Source: an archaeon
Lineage (GTDB): Archaea; Asgardarchaeota; Thorarchaeia; Thorarchaeales; Thorarchaeaceae
Direction of reading: 5' to 3'
Assembly (NCBI GenBank): GCA_024275415.1
Contig: JAJRZD010000112.1
Span: 1 to 39,013, forward strand
Length of the DNA: 39,013 nucleotides
A model generated the notes under the pieces. The model was not told where the DNA came from. It saw only the letters and a program-made list of their open reading frames with translations, and made no database searches. Within the stretch, counting starts at the first letter, position 1. Every line of letters starts with the position of its first letter. Below are positions 23,157-31,987 of the stretch, one piece after another. The position numbers and the translations under genes are program-made.

Positions 23157-26132
23157 GTGCGAACATTGGTGAGTAGTACAGATAATCCGAAGATTCTGAT
23201 TGCAGGTGAGGACAAGACGGCTTGCGGAGTTTTGAAATCCGCTTTAGAATCACGAGGTTATAGCGTTCATGTTGCATCTAGTGAGAGGGAACTCACAGAG
23301 TTGGTTGGTGAAAGGTTCTATGATGCTGTGCTTCTTAGCTTAGGGATGTCCTCATTATCGAGGCTTGTTTCGTTGCTATCAGTCAATAGTGGTACGACAA
23401 TCCTATTCTATGAGTCTGGTGACAGTGATTCTCAAGGAGAAAGTATGCCATTCGGATTGTTTGTTGAGCCAGTAGATCTTGCTGAGGTTGCCCATAGATT
23501 AGAAGAAAGACTGGATGGAAGGACGGGTGTGAGAGGATTAAACAGCATACTTCAGGGTGTTAGGACTGATGAACGAAAAATAGAACGGATTGCACGATTC
23601 CTTCAAGAGGCTGTATGGATTGCAAAATGGGATTCCCTGGAGATCGAGTATATCAACCCTTCTTTCGAACGAATATACGGGGTCAACTCCAAGAATGTTA
23701 TCGAACATAAAAGACGTTGGCTGGATTTCATTCATCCTGATGATAAGGCAACTGCTAGAAAATACCTAGAATCTGTACGAAGAAGGTTGACTTTTCACCC
23801 AATCGAATTGAGAATTATAACCCAAGATGGTAGGACTCGCTGGATTAGAACCAAAGTGTTTGCATTCCTTAATGAAGATGAGAAACTGAACTCATTCATT
23901 GGATTGGACATTGACATAACAGACCAGAAAAACCTTCAATTTGCAATCCGTGAGAATGAGGCGCTATTCAAGAGCATCTTTGAGAAATCCCCTATCGCCA
24001 TCAACATATTCAATACTGATGGAACGCTCATAGCCGTCAATGAGGCAAGTATCAGTCAGTTGGGAGTGGAGAATAGTCGAGACCTAAGGGATATCAACTT
24101 ATTCGATTTCTACAAGGTCGATAGGTCTCAGCTACTGAGTGATAGTGATGTCTTCATCGAAAGCACATTGGACTTTGATGACCTAAGAAGGAATCGAACA
24201 ATCCCTACTCATCGTAAAGGACAAGCATACCTAGAGTTGGCCATTTCCAGGCTCGGCCCGGATGACCCTGAAGGTTTTATTGTCCAGGTTTCTGATGTAA
24301 CTGATAAGAAACTCGCAAACAGAAGAATCGCTGAAGAACAGGATAAGGCGAAGCTCTATCTTGATTCGGCCCGGGCAATAATCGTGGCGACCGATACATC
24401 GGGGAGAGTCACGCTGATTAACGAGTACGGATCCGAACTACTAGGTATCTCAGACTCCCGCTCTGATAAATATGTTTCATTCCTAGATTTTGTACCTAAC
24501 GAGCATAAGAACTTGGCACATGAGCATTTCATCGCATCCTTAATGAACACAGACATGAATTCAATTGCTGAGATCCCACTACTGATGCCAGATGGAACTC
24601 AAAGAGTGTTTAGATGGAAAAGTACAGTGTTGCATGAATATGGGGAAAATCCCGTAGGTCTCATTTCATATGGAGAGGATATTACTGAATTAAAAAATGC
24701 GATTCAAAACCTTGAAGAAAGCGAGAAGCTATTGAACCGTGTCTTTGAACGTAGCCCAATAGGAATTGCCATCGTCAATCCTCAGGGGACGATTCTAAGG
24801 ATGAACTCGTCACTCCTGAATATTCTGGGGATATCCCGTCCTGATGAAGTGGTTGGAAAATCATTATCCGATGATCCAAATTTATCAACCTTTGTGAGAG
24901 ATATCTTAAGGGACGATAGACCATTTCAAACAGATGTGAGATACGATTTCAGTCGCACTATAGACAAAGGTATCTTCCGTACATCAAGGCGAGGAATTGC
25001 GTATCTGAGGTTGATTACTGCACCGCTGAAGACCGATGGAAATGGCCCTGCTAAGGACATTGTTATGATTCTACAAGATATAACAGAATCCAAGGAGTCT
25101 GAGCAGAGAACCCAGTATCTTGTCAAGATCCTCGAGAACATCTCTGAGGCAGTCATATCAACTGATCGGAAACTCAAGATTCTGTCATGGAATAGAACAG
25201 CAGAGAACATTTACGGATATGAAGAATCTGAAGTAATCGGGAAGCTTTTGTTTGACGTCATCCCTACCGAGTATAACGAGCCAGATGACGAGGATTCCAT
25301 AAAGCAGGTATTTTTGGATGGGAAGTGGACCGGTGAAGCGTATCAGTTGACAAGACTGGGCGAGAGGTTGCTTGTGCGATTATCTATCTCCACCCTGCGT
25401 GACAAGAACGATATGATCGAGGGGTTAATATTTGTCATCCAAGACATCACAGAAGAAAAGGAAACAAAGAGAAAGCTCAAAGCAGAAAAAGATAGAGCGA
25501 TGCTCTACCTTGATATCATGGGGCATGATATCAGGAACAAACTTCAAGCGATGATGATGGGTTATGACATCATCAGTCGTCTGGTTGACAAAGATGAGAT
25601 TGTTGAAGAACTTATAGAACAGATACAGCAGTCAGCCGAGGCCTGTACCGAATTGATATCCAAGGTCAAGAGGACTGAGCGATTAACCAGTGTACCATTG
25701 GAGATTCATGACCTTAACTCTGTCGTACAAAGGAGTGTTTCACTTTTCAGTGCTCGGAACCCAGCGATTGACATCCAGCTTGAGTCATCAGTAAAACAGG
25801 CGAACATTGTTGCTGACGAGTTCATCGATGATCTAGTCCTCACCTTTCTTGAGAATGCTATCCACCACAACGACCGGGAGAGGAAGCGTATTTGGGTCAG
25901 TTTAGATTACACGAATGGTAAGTACTTGTTGACAATTGCCGATAATGGACCCGGCATCTCAGATGAACGCAAAAAATGGCTATTTGATAAGGAGAGACGA
26001 TTCGGAGGGCTCGGATTGCACCAAGCAAAACAAATCGCTGACAAATATGGCGCATCCATCACAGTGAAGGATCGTGTGCCTCACGAGTACACTAGTGGTG
26101 CACGCTTTGATATTGTATTTCCAAGGATTTGA
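23157..26132 (+). CDS. PAS-rich histidine kinase with a pseudo-receiver
   Basis: A 991-aa soluble kinase. Residues 11-118 have a receiver fold (KILIAGEDK, DAVLLSLGM), but the phosphoacceptor Asp is Ser61 and the conserved Lys is Glu104, so this domain cannot be phosphorylated normally. Five PAS domains follow at about 145-257, 271-385, 400-512, 525-645 and 655-768. The dimerisation helix has H790 in MGHDIRNKLQ, then N-box FLENAIHH, G1 ADNGPGIS and G2 GGLGLHQ. The listed start is a GTG; TTG or GTG codons 9-12 nt further in are possible and no strong Shine-Dalgarno decides. It is divergent from the 1227-aa kinase and shares its PAS 4-5 pair. Confidence 0.9.
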   Translation: MRTLVSSTDNPKILIAGEDKTACGVLKSALESRGYSVHVASSERELTELVGERFYDAVLLSLGMSSLSRLVSLLSVNSGTTILFYESGDSDSQGESMPFGLFVEPVDLAEVAHRLEERLDGRTGVRGLNSILQGVRTDERKIERIARFLQEAVWIAKWDSLEIEYINPSFERIYGVNSKNVIEHKRRWLDFIHPDDKATARKYLESVRRRLTFHPIELRIITQDGRTRWIRTKVFAFLNEDEKLNSFIGLDIDITDQKNLQFAIRENEALFKSIFEKSPIAINIFNTDGTLIAVNEASISQLGVENSRDLRDINLFDFYKVDRSQLLSDSDVFIESTLDFDDLRRNRTIPTHRKGQAYLELAISRLGPDDPEGFIVQVSDVTDKKLANRRIAEEQDKAKLYLDSARAIIVATDTSGRVTLINEYGSELLGISDSRSDKYVSFLDFVPNEHKNLAHEHFIASLMNTDMNSIAEIPLLMPDGTQRVFRWKSTVLHEYGENPVGLISYGEDITELKNAIQNLEESEKLLNRVFERSPIGIAIVNPQGTILRMNSSLLNILGISRPDEVVGKSLSDDPNLSTFVRDILRDDRPFQTDVRYDFSRTIDKGIFRTSRRGIAYLRLITAPLKTDGNGPAKDIVMILQDITESKESEQRTQYLVKILENISEAVISTDRKLKILSWNRTAENIYGYEESEVIGKLLFDVIPTEYNEPDDEDSIKQVFLDGKWTGEAYQLTRLGERLLVRLSISTLRDKNDMIEGLIFVIQDITEEKETKRKLKAEKDRAMLYLDIMGHDIRNKLQAMMMGYDIISRLVDKDEIVEELIEQIQQSAEACTELISKVKRTERLTSVPLEIHDLNSVVQRSVSLFSARNPAIDIQLESSVKQANIVADEFIDDLVLTFLENAIHHNDRERKRIWVSLDYTNGKYLLTIADNGPGISDERKKWLFDKERRFGGLGLHQAKQIADKYGASITVKDRVPHEYTSGARFDIVFPRI

Positions 26133-26302
26133 GTCTCCACCAAAAAACGTCTCTCCGTTAAGGGGAAAATTCATACTTGTTGCTGAATCGTCAAGAAGAA
26201 ATCATGTTCAAGAAGTGAGGAGGATACACAGAGTTCGGATCGCGGAAGGGAGATGAGAAAAGGGATTGTTTATCAGGTATCTGGTATCCTCCTCTGCCCG
26301 TT

Positions 26303-26482
26303 TCAGTCTTGTTTGGTCTTCATGGTCCCCATTGGTTCTATGCATTTTTCGCAAACGATGAACAAACCATCTCGGCATCGATTGAGAAACCGGAGATAGT
26401 ATTTCAGAGAATCATCGTCTGCCTCAAGCTCTACAAGAGGAATATTCTGCATATTGTTGGTCCCACGAATTGTTATTGCCAC
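26303..26482 (-). CDS. Small Cys-containing protein, GTG start
   Basis: A 59-aa frame below the usual length cut-off. It starts at a GTG 8 nt after AGAGG and ends at TGA. The product begins MAITIRGTNNMQNIPLVELE, continues with a charged segment and a helix (DSLKYYLRFLNRC), and ends with LFIVCEKCIEPMG and a basic tail. The CxxC plus an upstream Cys suggest a metal site or a redox pair. A TATA-like sequence lies about 50 nt upstream on the same strand, and the composition looks coding in this frame only. It lies between two plus-strand kinases. No family is recognised; a small regulator is only a guess. Confidence 0.55.
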   Translation of the reverse strand: MAITIRGTNNMQNIPLVELEADDDSLKYYLRFLNRCRDGLFIVCEKCIEPMGTMKTKQD

Positions 26483-26528
26483 AACAGGTTCCTCTCTTTC
26501 TTTATTATTTTTTATAGTGTAATAATTA

Positions 26529-26538
26529 TTTTATATAT
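26529..26538 (-). promoter_or_regulatory. TATA-like box for the 59-aa gene
   Basis: On the minus strand ATATATAAAA lies 47-56 nt before the GTG start of the small gene, within a strongly AT-rich stretch. Spacing fits an archaeal TATA box followed by a short leader with its own Shine-Dalgarno. Confidence 0.45.
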
Positions 26539-26635
26539 GTTTTTTGTATTAATTTTTATTTTAGCCTAGGTATTAATCTGACGAAGTCACGATAAGTCAT
26601 ATCCCCACAAGGCGATTGAAAAGAAAAATATTGTA

Positions 26636-26659
26636 TTTATTACAGATAAAATTATTACA
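26636..26659 (+). promoter_or_regulatory. Repeated TTATTACA element before a kinase gene
   Basis: TTTATTACA (26636-26644) and TTATTACA (26652-26659) lie 80-105 bp upstream of the kinase start at 26741. The same TTTATTACA followed by ATAA occurs at 23054-23062, about 103 bp before the 991-aa kinase. The similar sequence and distance suggest a shared promoter or activator site. Confidence 0.35.
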
Positions 26660-26740
26660 AGAACACAGATATACTCGCATGCTAAGGAAGTTGTATCCTC
26701 AGCTTATTCCCTAATCGACCTTCCTCAATGGTGTTCTATA

Positions 26741-28629
26741 ATGAGGGACAATGGCTCGAATCAATCATCTCATGCTAACCAGCTGACTCCAATTGCATAT
26801 CTCAATTTAATCTCTGTTCCAGTATGTATCTTCGACAATGTTGGTCGTATATGTGGGGCAAATGAAGAATTCATACGGATAATAACAGGCAAAAAACAAT
26901 CATTCGAATCAGCAAGAGAGGAGATTGGGTCGCACGAAGTGGTTTCTCAGATTAAAGAGGCTAGCACGGATGATACGGTTGAACAGATTGACATTGACAT
27001 AAATCATGAGTCATATATTGCTCGTTTCACCAAGGATGAAAACTACTCGTCTGTTGTCCTTAACAAAAAATCTCATCAAAGAGCCATGGAGGTTGAGTTG
27101 GGAAAGAAGCTTGAGATGGAGCAGGTGAATGCAAGTATCGCATTCAGACTCTCCAAGACAACCGACTTCAAGCGCGCACTTGAAGAAACAATTACTGAGA
27201 TTGGTTTTCTCCTTGGTGCAAATCAAGTCGAGTTATTCTGTCTTGATCCCAATTCAGGCCAGTTAAAACTCAATCTGAGTTGGTGTGCCTTGGACAACAA
27301 ACACCCAATTCAAGCAGAACGCATACTTGACATGCTCGACATCCAGAAAGTCAAATCCAACAAGGGGAGTGAGAGGGCCTTTGACATCGAACAATGCATG
27401 AAGCCAGTTGAAAATCAGATTGGAGTCAAGGGTGAGGTCATCTTCATTCCTATCGATGCCACTCAGGAGATTCTGATTGTAGCAATAGGGTCAGAATGTT
27501 TTGTTTGTGATAGAGAGAGATATAGACCTACTCTAGAGATCATTGCAAACATAATCCTAAATGCATTGCGTGTTCATCTGGCAGAAAGGAAGCTCCGACA
27601 GAGCGAAGAAAGGTACAGAAAAGTAGTGGAAGAATCACTTCAGGGCGTCATCGTGTTTCATGCAGATTCTGCTGAGATTGCCTATTCCAATCCCACTGCG
27701 TGCAAGATGCTTGGCTATTCGCTTGATGAACTCACATCCATGACCGCGAAAGATGTTGAAACAATGGTTCATTGGACTGATAGAAGCGAATTTAGAACAC
27801 TGTTTACAGCAATCAGAGAGGGAAAGAATGACAAGACCAAGACAGACATCAGGGTCACAAAGAAAGATGGGAAGATTGTTTGGTTCGAGCTATTACTAAG
27901 CAGGATTGAATTCGAAAATGAGCCGCATATCCTTGCGGCATTGATCGATATTTCTGAGAAACGACAGTCTATTGCGGACCTTCAGAACAGCAACCGCGAC
28001 TTGGAACTATATGCATCACTTCTTCGCCACGACATGAAGAATGATTTGCAGGCAATCTTTAGCAATACAGAAGCAATCAATCTATTAATCCAGGATGACG
28101 AACTTGTCGAAGAGTTCACATCATCCACAATTGCTGCTGTTGAGCGGATGCTAGATGTTCTCAATATATTTGGTCGCCCAGATGATATGCAGGCTAAGGA
28201 AATTGCACCATTCCTTGAGAGTATCGCAGTGGAGGCTGCACGATCATATGTCGGTATGAGGTGTTCTCTAAAGATTGATCCTGATGTGTTTATGATTCGG
28301 GTGATAGGCGGCAGACTTCTCCCAATGGTCTTCACAACATACTGCGAAATGCAGCAAAATATGCTGGACCCAATCCAACAATTACAATAACAGCCAAAAG
28401 AGATGGAGAGTTCATAGAGGTTCGAATGGCTGACAATGGACCCGGAATCGCCTCTGAAATCAAAGACAACCTTTTCGAAAAGGGCGTCACGACCGGAGGT
28501 ACAGGTTTGGGTCTCTATCTCTCGAGAAAGGTAATGAATGCCTATGGGGGAACCATCAACTGCATCCCAGCAGGGCATGAAGGCGAGGGAGCAGTCTTCG
28601 TGATCAGATTGAGAATTTCGTCCGGATGA
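26741..28629 (+). pseudogene. PAS-GAF-PAS histidine kinase broken by a frameshift
   Basis: The first frame (26741-28390) gives an N-terminal PAS (about residues 20-100), a GAF-like domain (about 140-285), a PAS (about 292-405) and a dimerisation helix with LLRHDMKNDLQ. It then loses sense at about 28324. A shift of one base there restores LHNILRNAAKYAGPN (N box), and the reading continues to ADNGPGIAS (G1) and GGTGLGLYLSRKV (G2), ending at 28629. One missing base in CCCAATGG explains the break. The downstream part has its own ATG at 28426 but lacks the N box. Either the gene is newly inactivated or the sequence has an error; everything else is intact. Confidence 0.85.
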
Positions 28630-28632
28630 ATC

Positions 28633-29016
28633 TCATTCCAACTCATCAATGAGTTTCTGAATGGAAGCACGGAGTCGGTCGGATGAGAGAGCACCCTTAA
28701 TCATATAATCCTTGATTCCCATATCGAAACACTTGCTAAGGGTTTCTTCCTCATCAATGGCTGTTAGTGCCACTACGACAATATCGGGAAATTTCTCCCG
28801 TACTTGTTTGATGACCTCCAAGCCACTCATTTTTGGCATGACAAGATCTACGATGAGGATATCGGGAGGTGATGTTTCGATCTTCTCAAGAGCCTCAAGT
28901 CCATTCATCGCAAAATCTATGTTGAACCCTCTAAGCAGAACTCTAGCGGCCCGTATGAAATCTTCTGAGTCATCGACCAGTAAAATTGTCCCTCTAGTTG
29001 ATTTCTTGGAATTCAA
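28633..29016 (-). CDS. Single-domain response regulator
   Basis: A 127-aa receiver. Acidic residues are in VDDSED (14-19), the phosphoacceptor is D57 in LIVDLVMPKMSG, the switch Thr is in ALTAID, and the Lys is K107 in MIKGAL. The start is a TTG about 9 nt after GGAGG, so the gene overlaps the end of the KaiC-like gene by 23 nt. The overlap indicates one transcript with the ATPase, so the receiver is likely its signalling partner. It converges 3 nt from the end of the frameshifted kinase. Confidence 0.91.
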   Translation of the reverse strand: MNSKKSTRGTILLVDDSEDFIRAARVLLRGFNIDFAMNGLEALEKIETSPPDILIVDLVMPKMSGLEVIKQVREKFPDIVVVALTAIDEEETLSKCFDMGIKDYMIKGALSSDRLRASIQKLIDELE

Positions 29017-30427
29017 TCCTTACGCCTCCATCCTTTTTCATTGTGTACATGCAATACTGCGATGTTCGAGGCCGAATACCCCTGACCAATGTTGCTGAAG
29101 CTCGTGTGCTGAACCCAATGTGCATGTCAGCTAAATCGGCTAGCATCTCATTGACCTTTGGTGTGCTATTGTAGCCAATCGCAATACAAAGACCACTTTC
29201 CTGTGCGGATATCTCTGTTATATTCATTGCCCATCTGGACAAATCGCCGTAATCAAGCATTGATTGAAGGAATCCAAACCCTATGATAAGTAGGATCTCA
29301 CCACACCCATTAGCGCGAAGCTCCTTCAGGGCGGTATCGAACGATAGTCGCATATCCTCAGCTCTTCCGCGTGTGAATATGACATATGGCTCACGTGCAA
29401 TAATTGGGTCGTGATCTGCTTCGTCTGAGAATCGCAATGATACCATTCGTACATTTGTGTTGAGTCTATCAAAGAATTCGTATTTCAAAGCCGCAGATTT
29501 TATCCTTCTAAATGTGAGCTTGTTTGGAGGGATAATGACAACTCCTCCACCTTGATTGGTGAAATTCGAGATTGTCGTGAGAAGTAATGTGATTATGACT
29601 TCGTTGTCCACATCAGCACCAATCTCCCAGAAACTAGTACTACCCAACCTGAATCCTTTGAAAATCTCGTCAAACGGTTGAAGTCCTAAATAATACCGCG
29701 TTCCTGAATGTGATGTTGGTTCAGTTATCGAGAATTTCCGTAAGTCGTCACCATCTGCGTTCCACAACTGCGAGAATCCATCATCTGAAATCGTAAAACC
29801 CCTCGTCCGTGTTTCAATTCGTGTCCCACGGAGCTTCTTTAGAGTGATGTCTCTCCAGATCCCTCCATTTTCCTCTTCATAGGCTTGCAGAATCAAAACA
29901 CCATCTACTGCGGAGCTGATATGTGATCCCGTTTCATGCTCAGAAATGATAACCACTTTAGCAAACGTGTCCTTGCTCAATTTGGAAAGTGAAGATACCA
30001 ATGATTTGACATCTGCATTGAGCACTTCGGCAAGTGCTTCTATCGTGTCGATAACACAGAATGGGAAACGAGTTTGCCGGATTTTCTCGTCTATCACGCT
30101 AAGAAAGGTCAGCTCATCTGATATTACTGTAGTCGGGTCTTGAGGGTCCGCTATGCTGCTAGGTGAGGATAGGTCAAGAACAAGATCCGGTTGAATGACT
30201 TGATCCATCCACTCGAACTGGATGCGCATTGTATATGACGGGACTCTGGATGTGACATAGACGTAGTTTTTACTTTCATAGTGCTCATTTAGCAATTCTT
30301 TGAGAAGCGATAATGCGAAGACTGTCTTGCCAGACCCTGAAGGGCCAGCGACAAGCACCGTCTGGCCATATTGTCGTCTCAGGAACTCGTGGAACTCTTG
30401 TGGGATTGAATAATGTTCTATTTCCAT
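28994..30427 (-). CDS. Double-domain KaiC/RecA-like ATPase, second domain degenerate
   Basis: A 477-aa protein with two RecA-like halves. The first (about 1-215) has Walker A AGPSGSGKTV and Walker B FCVIDTIEAL. The second (about 235-477) begins GLQPFDEIFKGFRLGSTSFW, typical of KaiC domains, but its P-loop reads WEIGADVDNEV and lacks the Gly-Lys-Thr, so it should not bind ATP normally. KaiC-like ATPases of archaea have been proposed as signal-transduction hubs that work with histidine kinases and receivers. This one overlaps a receiver gene and follows another KaiC gene on the same strand, so it fits that role. Partners and output are unknown. Confidence 0.85.
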   Translation of the reverse strand: MEIEHYSIPQEFHEFLRRQYGQTVLVAGPSGSGKTVFALSLLKELLNEHYESKNYVYVTSRVPSYTMRIQFEWMDQVIQPDLVLDLSSPSSIADPQDPTTVISDELTFLSVIDEKIRQTRFPFCVIDTIEALAEVLNADVKSLVSSLSKLSKDTFAKVVIISEHETGSHISSAVDGVLILQAYEEENGGIWRDITLKKLRGTRIETRTRGFTISDDGFSQLWNADGDDLRKFSITEPTSHSGTRYYLGLQPFDEIFKGFRLGSTSFWEIGADVDNEVIITLLLTTISNFTNQGGGVVIIPPNKLTFRRIKSAALKYEFFDRLNTNVRMVSLRFSDEADHDPIIAREPYVIFTRGRAEDMRLSFDTALKELRANGCGEILLIIGFGFLQSMLDYGDLSRWAMNITEISAQESGLCIAIGYNSTPKVNEMLADLADMHIGFSTRASATLVRGIRPRTSQYCMYTMKKDGGVRIEFQEIN

Positions 30428-30449
30428 TTAGATACCAAACTCCCGTCTA

Positions 30450-31196
30450 TTAATCGATAGGAGGCATATCAGACACCTGAATGCCTTCGGAGCCAATGAC
30501 CAGGAGTAATGGGTTCATCACATGCTGAATCCCTCTCATCTTAGAAATCTCAATTGTGCGGGTTCTTGTTGTTCCACGAGATAGGATCTTCATTTCCAAC
30601 ACGCCATCACTCATGAAACCTTCAACACCGAACCGACCAATCTCATCCTCTTTTGGGCTCTCGCATGAGATGAGTGTCGTTATGTTATGCGCTTTCAATG
30701 CACGAACAAGGTTCAGCAGATCCTGCCTTATCGCAAAGATATTCTCTTTGAAGAGAGTCAGCGTCGTGATGGAGTCAACGACTATCCGCTTTGCATTGAC
30801 CGATTTCACTGCCTTGAAGATGAGGTCAACAAGGGCGTTGATTGAGAACTCTTGACGGCCATGAATAGGATGATCAGGACGCATCTCTAGCCGGTCGTCC
30901 CTGAGCATCGGTGAGGCATCGATTATGCTTAGCTTGTTCTCGTTCTCAAATTCCTCAAGATCCCAACCGAATGCAGCCATGTTACGTATTGTCGAGCTTC
31001 TCGCTTCTTCAAGAGAAACTAGCACCCCGGGCTCATCATACATCCGAATCCCATTCACGAGAAATTGATTGAGAAGGATGCTCTTGCCGGTTCCGGGTCC
31101 ACCACTTACAAGTACGACATTTCCTCGCGGGATGCCTCCATTCAATGCATCATCCAATCCTGAAATTCCCGTGAGAGTTCTTTCTTTAACGCCCAT
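30450..31196 (-). CDS. Single-domain KaiC-family ATPase
   Basis: A 248-aa RecA-superfamily ATPase. I use the ATG 8 nt after AGGAG; a 48-codon extension upstream runs through the promoter and is unlikely. It shows TGISGLDDALNGGIPRGN and Walker A SGGPGTGKSILL. The catalytic Glu pair typical of KaiC is in VSLEEARSS, and Walker B is in IVVDSITTL. A basic segment SRGTTRTRTIEISKMRG lies near the end, as in KaiC C-lobes. It is the most canonical KaiC in the window. It leads the minus-strand group with the double ATPase and a receiver and is divergent from two other ATPase genes across a 20-bp palindrome. Confidence 0.9.
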   Translation of the reverse strand: MGVKERTLTGISGLDDALNGGIPRGNVVLVSGGPGTGKSILLNQFLVNGIRMYDEPGVLVSLEEARSSTIRNMAAFGWDLEEFENENKLSIIDASPMLRDDRLEMRPDHPIHGRQEFSINALVDLIFKAVKSVNAKRIVVDSITTLTLFKENIFAIRQDLLNLVRALKAHNITTLISCESPKEDEIGRFGVEGFMSDGVLEMKILSRGTTRTRTIEISKMRGIQHVMNPLLLVIGSEGIQVSDMPPID

Positions 31197-31225
31197 TTTA
31201 TTTGCTCCTTTCCTGTTGTATGAAC

Positions 31226-31245
31226 AATATTCATTAATGAATATT
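31226..31245. promoter_or_regulatory. Perfect 20-bp palindrome in the divergent KaiC promoter
   Basis: AATATTCATTAATGAATATT is identical to its reverse complement. It is centred about 40 nt from one start codon (31196, minus) and 56 nt from the other (31292, plus). Such a site could be bound by a dimeric regulator and control both KaiC groups together; it overlaps the likely core promoters. Confidence 0.55.
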
Positions 31246-31291
31246 ATTCTTGTTATATTAAGAAAATCTGTATTTATTTGAGAGGTCTTAC

Positions 31292-31984
31292 ATGCTGCTA
31301 AAGAAGTTGTTGAACCAAGAAATCCCTGATGGGACGACACTAGCTTGTATTGGTAAACCTGGTAGTGGTAAGACCTTGCTTTGTATCAAACTTGCATATG
31401 AGTACACTCAAAGAAAAAAGAATGTGGTATATCTTACAACCGAAAACACACCCACAAGACTGCTTTCTCTTCATGAGCATCTCGGAATCCGTTTCGATAT
31501 AGCGAACGATTTGCAGTACTTGAGGTTCATTGATGCCCATAGTTGGAAGGTTGGAGCAAAAGGAGAAGGACTTTCAACGACAATGATCTCGAACCCTGGG
31601 AATTTTTCCGAGGTGTCATTGGCAATTAACTCGGCTTCAAAGGATCTTCCAGAAGGGACACTTGTCATAATAGACTCGCTATCTGGACTGATGTTGGGTG
31701 CTCCAGACGAAACACGAATCAAGAATTTCTTCCACGTACTCTCTCAGCGACTCAATCAAAAAGGGTACACCCTTATCGCTATCGTCGAGGATGGGTGTCA
31801 TGACCCCAAACTTACGTTGGGTCTTCGAGCGTTAGCTCATAGCTCGCTCCTTATGAGAGTGACAGAAGATGGCATGGGCATGATGAATCGTGAGATACGC
31901 ATAGCAGAGCTGTTGGGATGCGATGTCAATACGAAATGGCATCGAATTAGGGTGACAGACACTGGACCAGAGATTGGAGGGTAG
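31292..31984 (+). CDS. KaiC/RecA-like ATPase
   Basis: A 230-aa single-domain ATPase. Walker A is CIGKPGSGKTLL (about 19-30), a candidate catalytic Glu is in YLTTENTPT, and Walker B is LVIIDSLSGLM. The end has a beta-rich segment with REIRIAELLGC. It is shorter than typical KaiC and lacks the GLDxLLGGG lead-in, so it belongs to a divergent archaeal branch. The ATG follows GAGAGGT. The next gene starts 3 nt after its stop and encodes a similar protein with a damaged P-loop, so the two may form a heteromer. Confidence 0.85.
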   Translation: MLLKKLLNQEIPDGTTLACIGKPGSGKTLLCIKLAYEYTQRKKNVVYLTTENTPTRLLSLHEHLGIRFDIANDLQYLRFIDAHSWKVGAKGEGLSTTMISNPGNFSEVSLAINSASKDLPEGTLVIIDSLSGLMLGAPDETRIKNFFHVLSQRLNQKGYTLIAIVEDGCHDPKLTLGLRALAHSSLLMRVTEDGMGMMNREIRIAELLGCDVNTKWHRIRVTDTGPEIGG

Positions 31985-31987
31985 TGA

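Noticed and set aside
26309..26569. Plus-strand 86-aa frame with a hydrophobic end
   Set aside because: It is antisense to the better-supported 59-aa minus-strand gene and its end is translated AT-rich promoter sequence.
30450..31340. 48-codon N-terminal extension of the KaiC gene
   Set aside because: It runs through the palindrome and promoter region; the inner ATG has a good Shine-Dalgarno and the family start.
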